A stretch of 64,000 bases of DNA from Gorsachius magnificus (Eukaryota; Chordata; Aves; Pelecaniformes; Ardeidae): contig CM067084.1 of assembly GCA_034008185.1 (NCBI GenBank), positions 40,995,099 through 41,059,098 on the forward strand, written 5' to 3'. Position numbers and translations under genes: made by a program. Every line of letters starts with the position of its first letter. Position 1 is the stretch's first letter. Positions 50,327-61,699 of the stretch are shown here, piece after piece. The notes beneath the pieces are model-generated. The model was not told the origin of the DNA. It worked only from the letters and a program-made list of their open reading frames with translations, and did not search any database.

Positions 50327-53300
50327 TTGCTGCACCATTTTCTGTAGGGGGGACATTACATTTTAGATCTTTTCTGGATATGACTTCTGTTTTCCATAAA
50401 ATCTGCAGGATCTTAATACCTTTACAAATATTCTGTCAGGTTTTGCCAATGAATTGTAAACAATTGGGAAGAGGGGCTCCCAGATGCACTCTATAATCAT
50501 TTACATCTAGTTCCCTAGGAAATTTAACTAAGTAGTTGTATGAGGCATTTCAGCATGGAATTCCACTCGTTAGCCTGCAAATCTTTTGAAACATACAGAC
50601 ATTTGTAGACTAACACACGAAAGAGCAAAAGCATTAAATGCACTAAAAGACGATAATGCACTGAAAAACAAAACCAAGTCCAATCTCTGTTCTAGTACTA
50701 CAAAATGTCCATGAAGATTGTGACCCTGATGGCAGGAAAACCACGGCACATTAGCAGTCTATGTATTTAGATTTATGAAACAAAACTGAGTGCCGAGTGG
50801 AGAAACCCTGGCCTGTGAGAATAAATATATGAAGGCATATTTTTAATTTATTTGTGAATTCTCTCCTTAAAATCTTGAGGTGACTAGAAAAGACTCAAAG
50901 GTAGTAAGAATCATGGAACAAGAAGGTGTTATATCCTAGCAGAAAGAAAATACAACACAAGGCAGTCTTGTGGCAGTCATAGTCTGATTATTTTTTTTTT
51001 AATTTTTTGTAGGTTCAGGAATGAATTTTAACATTATTTCCACTGGGAAGAATGTTTTTGTCTTAAGGTACATTCTTTGTACTAAACTGTAGCTATTTTT
51101 TTTTTCTGAAAGGAAGATGTTTCCCCATTTGTAATGTCTGCATTAGCCCATCTTTCCCATGCAATATAGATCTCGAGCACAGACCAAAAAGGTTAATCGT
51201 ATCCCCTGGAGATGCAGCGGCAATTTCCATTCAAAGGCCACGCAAAATTACCACTGATGTCAGTTTAGTAAGAGTTTACCACTGATGGCCGTGCTGATAT
51301 TGCTGGCTTTTTATTGGCAAGTACAGCAGATAGTGAAGCGTGGCCAACTTTCTTCAGTCTCTGGCAGAAATGAGCAAGGATGTATTTCGATGACTTTGTT
51401 CCTTTTCCATTAAAGAGTTGGGGATTTTTTTGTGTCTGTGTGTGGTTTTGTATTTTGGGGGGTTGAGGGGACTGTGGTTTGGGTTGTTTTTTTTTCTTAC
51501 AAGATGTCTATGCAGCAGTTAGTGCTAGCTTTAAATTGCCTAGCTTGGTTACTGTTAGCGGAATTCTAGCAGCATGGTTGATACCAATCCAGTCAGTTTG
51601 CTGGCAAACTGAGTTTTGTGCTGCCCCTGCTGCGCTTTCTGTGTTGTGAACGAGTCGTAACGCGATCAGTGACTATAATACAAATGTACTTGTAAGGCTT
51701 CTGCATCCTGCCAGAAGGATCTCTGCTGTTCTTGTGTTTGTGAGGAGACAGGAGAAATGGGTTGTTGTGCTTTCAGTACGTTTTGGCTTCTAGTTTTATG
51801 TCTTTATTCTGTATTCTAGACATCTAGACAAAAGTTGCCTGGCTGAGTCTCAAACCTGCCAAGACAGAGATGACATTTGACTTCTGATTACTTTTTAGTT
51901 TCCTATTTTCTTGAGGAGACTGTCATTTGTGTATTAATCTTGTGAACTAGCACGCTCTGTCAACGTGAAGCTGGGATCGTACCTTTGCAGAAATTGATGC
52001 TTTTGTAATAACTTAATTTGCGTTGCAATGAGGAAATATGCAACAGAAATAGTGGCTGTGGCATTCAAGAATAAACATGTTACAAATTCTCAGTGCTTAG
52101 GTGAGCTCTTTATTACCTTAAGACATTTTCACCAGGCTAGTCACAGGAAAACACCGGGCTTGTGGGTGCTTATGATCCACATAGCCTAGCTTCAGCGTCC
52201 ACTGCTGTACCTTGTAGAAATGCAGTAAGATGTTGGTGTGTGTAGGTGGTCAAGAACTTGATTTAAATGATCGTTACACTGATGGGAACATTGTGCCTGC
52301 ATCTAATTAACCAGCAAGCTTGAAATTGCCCTTTACGACAAACAGGGTTAAAGAAAAAGGAAAGGAGAATGTTTATTTAAAGACATCAAACTGGATGGCA
52401 CAGCCATGAAGATTTTAGAAGAGGTACAGAAATATAACAATCTGTTCTTAATAAGTTTATGCTAAAATCAAATTATCTTTTTCCTTCCTTGCATGCAGCT
52501 GAGAAGCCGCAGACCTCATCCATGAAGCTGCAGAGTAGGTCCTAATGCTCCTTTGCCTCTCTAGAATTAGTGCTGTGTCCACAGGGGAGATTCCCAGGGG
52601 GACAGAGCGTGCCGGATTCTCTGTTCAATCCTTTTCTAGGTATCTTCCCATCCTATTTGTATCTGCTCTCCCAAAGATTCGTAAGTGATTCAGGATGTAG
52701 TTTTAGAATTATTGGCTCCCCTAGACTTTCTGGAATACTTACATGCCGGTTTAATAGTTTGTGATACTGTTTGCAAATTTTAAGCTATTAAAAAGCTATT
52801 CATGTTTTTCCCACTTGCAAAGTCTACGTACAAGTCGCAGAGTAAAGCTGTTTCATATGAACAGTAAACCAATAATCATATAAAGGTTTAAGTAGAACTA
52901 TTGTGTTACTGACTCTAGACTGAGATCAGGCAGGGCTGTATTCAACCACTTTGAGTGATAGTGGGCTGGAGTCACCAAACTCCGGTTTTATCTTTGAGGA
53001 ACATTGTGGCAAATGTTTGGACCTTTCAAAATGCAAACAGATGAGATAAGTTGTAGGAACCCAAAATTTTTTTTTTCTTTCTAAAAAAGTGAAAACATAT
53101 CATCATAAAGGATATTCAGCATTCATAAAAGTTTACTTAGTCTTCATTACCACACCTCATTACCAAAGTATCTGAAAGAAGCTGAACATCTGGAGGCTGG
53201 GTACTTGGCATGTATGCTACTTGAACAAAAAAATACAATATTAGATAGGAGGAGGTAGAACTGCTGAGGCGAGTCAGAGACACTTTTGCACATGGACTGT

Positions 53301-55367
53301 GCAGAGGGAAGGAGGTTAAGGGCTGGGAGAAGTCTGTATCCATCATGTCAGGCCTACGATTCCTAGATTCTGTCTTTTGTTGTATTTTGTATTTCTAGAA
53401 ATGCACTACAGCTGCACTCTCTGAAATCCTGTGAGACAGACAAAAACTAGTCAGTAAGTTTCATGAATAGGGAAGAATTCACAACACTGCTATTTTATCT
53501 AGAGGGGTCCTGCATTCAAATTAACCCTCCTAGAGCAAACATCCTTGGCCAAAGCCTCAGGGTCCTATCCTCAGAAAAGCATCCTCCAAAAAGTAGCGGG
53601 CTGGAACCTCAGACCTCTTCACGTTTTCACACCAAATGCATCTTCAGAACATATTAAGCACCCCCTTCAGTCTTTCTAGATGAGAAATTTTCAAGTCCAC
53701 TCAGAGCACAGGCTGTAGGACAGGTGATTTAAGGGATGTTATTTCTATTCTGGCAACTGCACGATAACGTAATGAAAACGCAGAAATTTCTGCAGGTGTG
53801 GAACAACTCTTGAAAATAGCTTGTGCTTTTGTGGTCATTAAAGCGTGAGAAATGTATAGTAACAGCAATGATATGTCTGTCCTGTGGTTTCTGTGTATTT
53901 CGTGGTGGGTGAGGCCTGCAGTTCCTCCTACTGTCCAAATGAGGAAATTTGCTGGAAAGCACCATACTCCCTTCACCTAGATCTCTGCAGTGAGAGTCAG
54001 TTTGGATTTTGTCCCAGAGCAGAGTCTGAATGTTGCTGGGCCATATTGCCACGCTTAGGAGCAGGGACTGGTAAGATGCTCCAGGATAAATAGGTGACAT
54101 CTTTCCACATGGAACTCACGTGTTTTTAGAGCAAAATGTACAAGAAGAATTTGCTAGCTTGTTTAAATTGTAAACTAAGCCATTTTAGAATTTGGAGTGC
54201 TGCAACAGTTTGATATTTGCCAAACAAACAAACAAAAGAGTTATGTTAGTTCTTAAAAGCATGCTCAGCTATTTTTTTCAAAGATATTTATTTCCTTAAA
54301 ATAACATTTTCCTACTGAAACTGCCTGCTGGGCAGAGCTATCTGACAGGCACATAGAATTATCAGCATGTTTACTTTTCAAACATCTTTGCCACACCTAT
54401 GCAGTTCTGCTGTGGTATCAAACACACATGAGTGATGAGAGAGGTTTTGTAAGAGTTTGTGTACTAGGATATAAGAAATTAAAATGCGTTACAACATTTA
54501 AAGTGCACTAACGTTTCCATCCCAAACTAGTCAAAGCAGTGTCTGCATACGAAGGTAAAGCATTTTCTTTGACCGAAGCATCCCTTTTTGGAATGTATCC
54601 TCAGCTAGAAGGAAAGTTGCATTGCCATTAGCACAAATTATACTTCTTGAGTTGTCTGAAAGTTACCGAAGCTCCTTTACAGCTTTGGTTATCTGCAATT
54701 TCTAGTACATTTATGAAAGGATGCAGGCAGAGGTTTGGATGTGATCAGTGTACCATCCATTTACCGTTAGTTTTCTCTGTGATAACTTAGAAGCAAAAGG
54801 CAAGGATTTTCAGTGTAGCTTGACTCTGGAGGAAAGTTTTGAATTACATTGGGATGAAAGTAAAGAAATAAAGGGTCAAGTTCCCCAGTGATTTTTTTGC
54901 AGAATTACTATCGTTCTGCTACCACAGTTCTTTACAAACAGAGGAATGTAGGGGGAAAAAAACAAAACAAAACTTTCCTTGTTCAAAATAAGATTAAGGA
55001 AGTGAGATAAATTTATGGAGTATTCATGGCACTACTTTGGATTTCTTTTATAAAGCTTAGGATGTGGCTTTTAAATCGGTGAAGACATTGAGACGCAAGA
55101 TGAATTCTCTGAGGCTGCTATTGCCACAAGGCTATGTAATCACTCTGGGATTGCCAAAGTTGGTGGTTTTGGTTTTTTTTAGATTTGTGTCACTTTCACT
55201 CCCACACATCTGGCAAGAGACCTCTCTGCACTGGTTTAGCTGAAAATCTTACCTTATAGATCATTACTAGCAATAAATTCCAGCCTTTTTGTTTACTTAT
55301 ATCGTCCCACAGCCTGGAGCCACTGATTTTGTGGAACTAGGAATTCAGGTTGTAAAATATTTACTCA

Positions 55368-55384
55368 CTCACACACACACACAC
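55368..55384 (+). repeat. (CA)n microsatellite
   Basis: A short, nearly pure CA dinucleotide run lies in intergenic DNA upstream of SH3RF1. Confidence 0.85.
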
Positions 55385-58329
55385 CCACCCCTCAAAACCA
55401 GCCCTCTAGCTCTTTCTTTGTGAAGCCAGCTCTGAAAATGTAAATCATATCAAACTGACTCTCAGGGCCAAAGAAAACAGGCAGCTGGATTCCATCCCTT
55501 TAGCTAAGAATCAGCCCTTAAATACCTCTTAAATATACATTTTATGTGAGCTATAGTAAAACTCATTTTCAAGTTATGTTTTCCCACGTGTCCCAGAAAA
55601 TGCGAGCAGCAACTCTCTGCATGTGGAGGTGACTAGGGCACCGACAATGGATAAGCGTGCCAAAAATCTGTTTGCAAGCATCACCACAAACTGCTAATGC
55701 AGTTCTACCACCATTCTTCTCTCAGGTCACACCTACAGTAAAAAAAGGATGTATTTTTAATCCATGTCACAGTCCTTAAATATAGCTAAGGCAGCTGTGC
55801 TCGAAACAGTTGCCAGGAAATGGTCTGTGCTAGGTGTTTTCCTATGCGCTAGTTTGCATGAGTCAGTGAGCATTCTTCTGGTATTGCATCCTGGAAGCAT
55901 TCTTATTTATTGGTATTTATTGTGCTGTTCCTTTTCTATATGACAAGGATGGGGAGCACAAAAGCAGAGTTACCTCATACATTGAAGGTTTTGCAACTAA
56001 GCATGAAAAAGACTGGAAAGAAAAGAGAAGGCAAGACAAATGAGGGGAGATAATGACTGGCATAGATGCAGTTATCTCTGCAGGATAAATTACATAATTT
56101 TCTGGGGTGGAAGCAAAGGGACAATTCCCAGAACTAAACCACAGCTCTCCCATTTAGTTACCTGTCTCCTGGAATACCATTCAGGAGCAGGATCAGAGTT
56201 AGTAATGACTGGCAAGTGTTGCTGGGTAGCAGGGGTGTTCGCTGGGTGTCGGGAGAAAAGCGTGGAGGTGCTTGAGATGCAGTGTACTCTAATATCCCTC
56301 CATTCCTGATCATCAGATTTCAGAATAAAAATTGGCAAATGGCAGATAATAAAGCCAGAATATTTTCCAAGAGTCCCAACAATCATTCTTAACTTACCCC
56401 AGCAAAACCATGGCAGAATAAACAAAACTTAACTTGAAATGCCTTCCCCTTTTGTTTTCATAGGACAAATTAACAATGTTTTGACTCTAGGTAGTATTGC
56501 ATAACATGAAACATAGTAGTTGTAACCCAAATACCAGGATAATCCAGGAACAAGCTATAACTTAATTTTTGGCATTTTTATTTTCAGTTTCCCAAGTGAA
56601 TGCTACTTTGGAGCGTGTGGAAGTGTTTTTTAATCAATCCTGATACGTATCCATGTATGCTGCCATCTAGAATGTGGTTAGTGCATTATAGCTGCTGTGG
56701 GAACCTTAACTCACTTTCATTGACTTAAGGAGGATTAAGTCAGAAACAATACTATTTTAATGCCATTTTTTTTGTAGGTACTTGGCAAATACTCTTGTCA
56801 ATTTAAAATTTCCCATGGGAGGTGTCAAGAGGTCACCGAAATTTTCCCGGGCAAGGGAGGGAGAGCGGTTGAAACCTTGGCCTCCCTGCTGCTTCCTTCA
56901 GTGTTTTTCTTCATGTCATTAGTGCTGTACTCAGCACTTTCCCCCCAGCTTCCATTCGAAGAGGGAGTGAGTGAATGTAAAAATGTTAGTAAGAAATGGA
57001 GGCAAGAAACACAGAGGAGGCTTCCCTGCTGTTTTATTTGGCTGATCCTAGGCCTCGGTAACAGTAAACTTAGTCACAGAAAGTGAGTATAGAATATATT
57101 GTCTAGTATGCACAAAAAACCTCTCAGATGCTTTCAGCACATTTTGTTCCCCAGTTCATTCTGTTATTCTACACAGCCTTCAGTCCAAGGATCACAGACA
57201 GAGTATTTTGTCCTCTCTGTTATCCTATGGAAAGGAAATACAGTTCCCTAAGGCTGGTGAAGGATCAGGGTTTGATTTCCGGAAATGAGGTACCTGCAAT
57301 TCTCATGAACATCAGTATAACTGTGAGCGAGCAGCGTATTTTTCAGACTCCACTAAGACAGAGGTGCAGAATGGAGGGGTGGGAGAGACACCCTACCTCT
57401 TACAGGCCTTGTATGCGAGGCTTCTGAATTTTAGCTGAAAATACCTGAGCTGAGGTATCAGACAGCTTTGTTAAAGCTGATGACTGTAGGAAGGCATCTG
57501 ACCTGTTTCATACTACGGATTAGTGTGATCCCTCTAACAAGCCCCCAATGTTTATCAAATGACAAAACAGGCAATTTCACAATTACTAGATTTTTGTTAA
57601 CTATTTCAGTTACACGTTTCTCACATTTTTAACTGCTGTAAGGCAGAATAAAACATCTGTGGGGACTTTTGCCAGCAAGTGAAAACAAAAATAGTGTTAA
57701 GTAAGTACATTATGACTTGACTGATGTAAGATAAACATTATACACTACACAGCTTTCGCTCCTCAGCATGCCTATTTGACGTTGTATGTTCATATGTACA
57801 TTTCTCTTACAGTGCTGCACGAGCAGTCTTGCACCATCCTTGACAGCTGAGCTTTAGGAACTATTACAAAGTGGTTTAAGTTACAGCTCCATCTGTTATA
57901 CCCCATCCTTCTGATGGAGATTGCTTTTACTGTGGTAGAATAAGCAGAATGGAAGATGTGTTCATATCCTCACCAACTGCAGCTCGGAGTCTGGTGGCTT
58001 GGCTCAAACCCACTGTCTCAGCAGTTTAATCATTGACGCTATGCTTTGTGCCGAAGCGTGAGGGTGGGTGCACGTTTCGTTCTGCTGGTCTTGATAATCA
58101 TCAGCAGAGGGAAAAAATAGAGAGCTGAGAACAGGAGCGTCATAACAGATTTCAGTGGGATTTGGCTCAAGCTTTCTTTAAGTTTTCCTGGGAGGAGGGA
58201 GGCCTTATGACTGCGGCCATCCGTGCTCTGCTGTTGTATGTATGGCTAGGTCCTGGTATTTATGGTGGAAAATCCGTCTGTTACTGATCCGTGCAGACTA
58301 GTTACTGTAGTATCAGAGTATGGTTAACA

Positions 58330-58405
58330 AAGGCTGCGGATTGGGATTGAACTGTGCCCCCTCTCTCAGCTGGCAATGCTTAACCCCACTGTCTGTTAGA
58401 GTCAG
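58330..58405 (+). repeat. Possible MIR-like 3' fragment (weak)
   Basis: 'gggattgaactgtgccccc' and 'ggcaatgcttaaccccactg' follow the order of the MIR tail (ggaattgaacccaggtctcc ... agtgctttaaccactagacc). The upstream core landmarks are not clear, so this is only suggestive. Confidence 0.3.
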
Positions 58406-59090
58406 AATTTGCGGGAGTCTCTTTCTGGACAACCACGATTGCCCAACGTAGAGACAGCAGTAGTGGTTGTCTGAGGAAAGGAGGCACTGCAGTGAATTAA
58501 GTGAATGCAGTGAGTTGAGTTATTTGGGGCACTGTGATCATTAACTGATATACTAAAGTCCACAGTGGAACAGGATATACAATTCAGTGCAATCAGGCTT
58601 TTCAACACCTGAAAAAAAAATGCTGTATTATTAACAGCTAGAAATTGCTTAGAGATGTTTTACTGCTGTGGAAATAATCCTCCATTTATGTTTACTAACA
58701 GTGAAATACAGATCTACTGAATAAGGCTTGAAACTATTAAGCATGAAAAAATAAAACACACTAATATTTCTTAGAATTAAAAAGGCAGAAAAGTATAGCA
58801 TTAAGTCCAAATTTACTCTGTTGAGAAGCTCAAACAAAGTTTGAAGAACAAGACTAAAGTACTCCAAACTGCCATGTAAGTTATCGAGACTAATGTCAGC
58901 ATGGAAGGATCAACTAAGCGTGCTACAGTAATAGCAAGTTAGATGCATTTTATTACTGTCTTTTCGACATCTTTATCAAGAGTTGCTACGGCTCAATACA
59001 GAGGAAGAAACAGGGTTAGAGGAAGTACCACAGCTGCCACAGTTCGTAAAGAGGAGACTGACCGACCCTTTCAGCACTGGTCATGTTGGT

Positions 59091-59562
59091 ATCATAGAAT
59101 CATAGAATCACCTCGGTTGGAAAAGACTTTTAAGATCATCGAGTCCAACCGTTAACCTAACCCTGCCATCCCACCACTAAACCATGTCCCTAAGCACCTC
59201 ATCTATCCTTCTTTTAAAGACCTCCAGGGATGAGGACTCCACCACCTCCCTGGGCAGCCCATTCCAGAGCCTGACAACCCTCTCGTGAAGAAGTTTTTCC
59301 TAATGTCTGGCCTAAACCTGCCCTGGTGCAGCTTCAAGCCATTCCCCCTCGTCCTATCGTCTGTTACCTGGAAGAAGAGACCAACACCCACCTCACTACA
59401 GCCTCCTTTCAGGTAGTTGTAGAGGGTGATAAGGTCTCCCCTCAGCCTCCTCTTCTCCAGACTAAACAACCCCAGTTCCCTCAGCCACCCCTCGTACGAC
59501 TTGTGTTCCAGACCCCTCACCAGCTTGGTTGCTCTCCTCTGGACATGTTCCAGCTCAAGCTC
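59091..59562 (-). mobile_element. CR1 LINE, older 5'-truncated and frameshifted copy
   Basis: On the minus strand this reads as a CR1 3' end. From the 5' side it encodes [19 protein letters not shown], then [54 protein letters not shown]. The frame is then lost: the expected [14 protein letters not shown] is read only after a one-base shift. The 3' UTR holds GGTTGGACTCGATGATCTT. The tail, TGATTCTATGATTCTATGAT, appears as its reverse complement at 59091-59110. The motifs differ enough from the 29.6-kb copy to suggest another subfamily. It lies between SH3RF1 and the 61.4-kb CpG island. Confidence 0.93.
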
Positions 59563-61370
59563 GTTGTTAATGGCATCTCAGGTTTCCCGTCTTTTCTATA
59601 TCCCCATCAAATCAATCCCTTCCTCAGAAAAAGGCTACTGTACCTGACTTTTGCAAAACTGCTCTGATAGCATTTACCATAGTTCTAGCAGCACTAAAAC
59701 AAACAGCAATGAGAACTCTCGACTGCTGATGGGGAAGGCAATAGAAGGAAAAAAAAAGCATTCCTGAAATATTGCTTGAGATTTAAAATTTTATTAAAAG
59801 AGCTAGAACTGCAGAGTTTTTGCCTAAAATTTGAATCTGGGGAAGTTTTATCCTCTATTGAGGATACAGCAAAAATGCATACTTCATCCCTTTCCCTAGC
59901 AAAGGGATTACTGTCAGGACTGTCTGCAGGGTACAGCGAAAATTAGGGTATGTCAAGGACCTGATTATGGTTCCATTATCCTCAGAGCCTGTCTGCATCA
60001 GCTTGAGCCACAGCACTATTTAAAACTGAACTGGATTTTCTCCTGGCTGACTGTAGTCCCCAAGGGAACATCCATCAGCCAAGCCGAAGTTACTCATGCA
60101 ACTCCCCAGCCTCACCCTTGATGCAGTTGACCTCAGGGATGACTTGTGAAAGAACCGTCACGGCCATCCTGAAACTAAGCAAATGCTACCTCTCTGGAGT
60201 TTTCCCACTGTGCCACCCGCCTGGTCTTGGCTTTTGTTGTGCAGCTAATGTGAAAAAACTCTCCAAGTCTTTGGCTCTGCGAGTTTTTAAACTGTATTGT
60301 TAAAAGGATAGTTAATGGAATTAGCAAAATCCCATCTTGGTTTAAAAATGTCTTGGAAATACAGCCTGGAGGAGTGCACCAGGCAAGCACTTTAGCAGGA
60401 GCAGCTGAACTCCTATATATGTGCCTCACAAGTAACTACCAATTAATGTATCTTTACGGAAGCAGTTCAAGTAAGGTTTTAGCTGCCGAAGAAGTGCTTT
60501 CAAGACTCTTGCGCAAGCCAACCGTTCAAAGAGCTGCTATCTGAATTGATGAACTCATCAGGTCAGCGGGGTAACACTTCAGCCTAGAAATGTGTTTGAA
60601 GTGTGTATTGCATTAACACGCAAATTTAATATAAAGGAAGAAGCTCTTTATGGATTTTAAAGCTAGTACTTAAACTCTGCAAATTGCTTCATCTAAACTG
60701 CTATAATAAAAATGGCAAAAAGAAATGTTCTAGGAATGGTAACCATTGGTTTGTGGTTTACGCTAAGCTTCAGTCTACAAGGCTCATGAATGAACAAGTG
60801 TTAAAATAAGATTTGAGAAAGTGCACAATTATTTGGGAAGAAAAACATTTGAAAGGATTGAAAAATCAAATTCCTACATTTGTCTTTGGTTTATCACAGT
60901 TAATAAAATTAAGTAGAGCCTAGCTTCCTCTGAGCCTTGATGAGGTGCTTTTAGTGGAGAGATAAAAGTCAAATCGGTTATTTAGTTGGGGGCAGGCTTC
61001 TACTCCACCCTCTGGCTGAGGATGCGATTGATACAGGGTCCAACCATAGACAACATCGTAACTGTGCTAAGAGTGTCATATTTTGTTTTATTTAGATTTG
61101 CATCGAGTCATTTGGGGAAGCTGGACATACTGTGCCCCAGGAAAAGAAGCGTAAGGATTGCATGACTGATACGAACTGAGAAACTGTGCTCTCTCTAAAG
61201 GCTTCTTGCCCAGCTGAGTAAGTTCTATGGATTTCTCTATATTTTTGATTTGCAAATTATTTGTGAATAATGTTTCGTAAACATACTAAGAACTGTGTTT
61301 ATGTGTGGGCTTTTTGGAACACGGCCTTGTATAAGGAAGCGCTTACAAATCACGGGAACTGAAGAATTCC
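59563..61370. other. Intergenic DNA between the CR1 copy and the 61.4-kb CpG island
   Basis: No recognisable gene. Several 60-85 codon frames overlap on both strands near 60100-60540 with no family resemblance. A TATAAGG sequence at 61330-61336 lies just before the CpG island on the plus strand and could be a chance match or a core promoter element. Confidence 0.5.
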
Positions 61371-61625
61371 CGCGCTGATCAGACTCACCGACTACCGGCT
61401 TCGGGACCCTACCCAGGGCGCCAGGTAGCCCCCGCATCTCTCCAAACAAAGCGCAGTCTGCAGGGGAGCTTGCATCCGCTCCAAAGCCGCCGCGGCACCG
61501 CCCCGGGCCCCCCCTGCTGCTCGCCCCGGGCGCCCCGGTGCCCGCGGCGGCCGCCGTTACCCTGCCACCTGGCGGTTGGACGGCGGCACCGCCGCCCCGT
61601 GTAGGCAGGCTCGGGGCGTACCTTC
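61370..61625. promoter_or_regulatory. Small CpG island not assigned to a known gene
   Basis: A compact GC-rich, CpG-dense block rises sharply from AT-rich flanks, about 13.3 kb beyond the SH3RF1 island. It is the composition expected of a promoter or an orphan CpG island. No coding exon is recognised. A TATAAGG lies about 40 bp before it on the plus strand, and a CAG|GTAGCC plus-strand donor lies inside at about 61420. It may start a lncRNA or act as an enhancer-associated island. Confidence 0.65.
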
Positions 61626-61699
61626 TTAAATGCTCTCCTAAGAACTCGCAGTTGAGGTCTTGAGTTGACGACAGAGTTTTTGAAAGGGTGTAGTTTCCC
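61622..61699 (-). other. Candidate 78-nt internal exon beside the small CpG island
   Basis: On the minus strand a T-rich tract ending TTTGTTTGCAG is followed by GGGAAACTACACC. The segment then ends AAGAAG|GTACGCC, an acceptable donor. The enclosed 78 nt are open in two of three frames and a multiple of three. Neither translation resembles a protein I know. It could be a lncRNA exon or chance. Confidence 0.25.

Larger units (their letters stand above)
48031..59090. other. Intergenic DNA upstream of SH3RF1, no gene recognised
   Basis: AT-rich sequence with dense stops. Apart from small repeats listed separately I find no exon of a known protein, no RNA gene and no large transposon. The longest open frame is a minus-strand one of 162 codons at 49289-49777, with no domain, no family resemblance and a low-complexity Phe run. 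It is not called as a gene. Confidence 0.6.
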
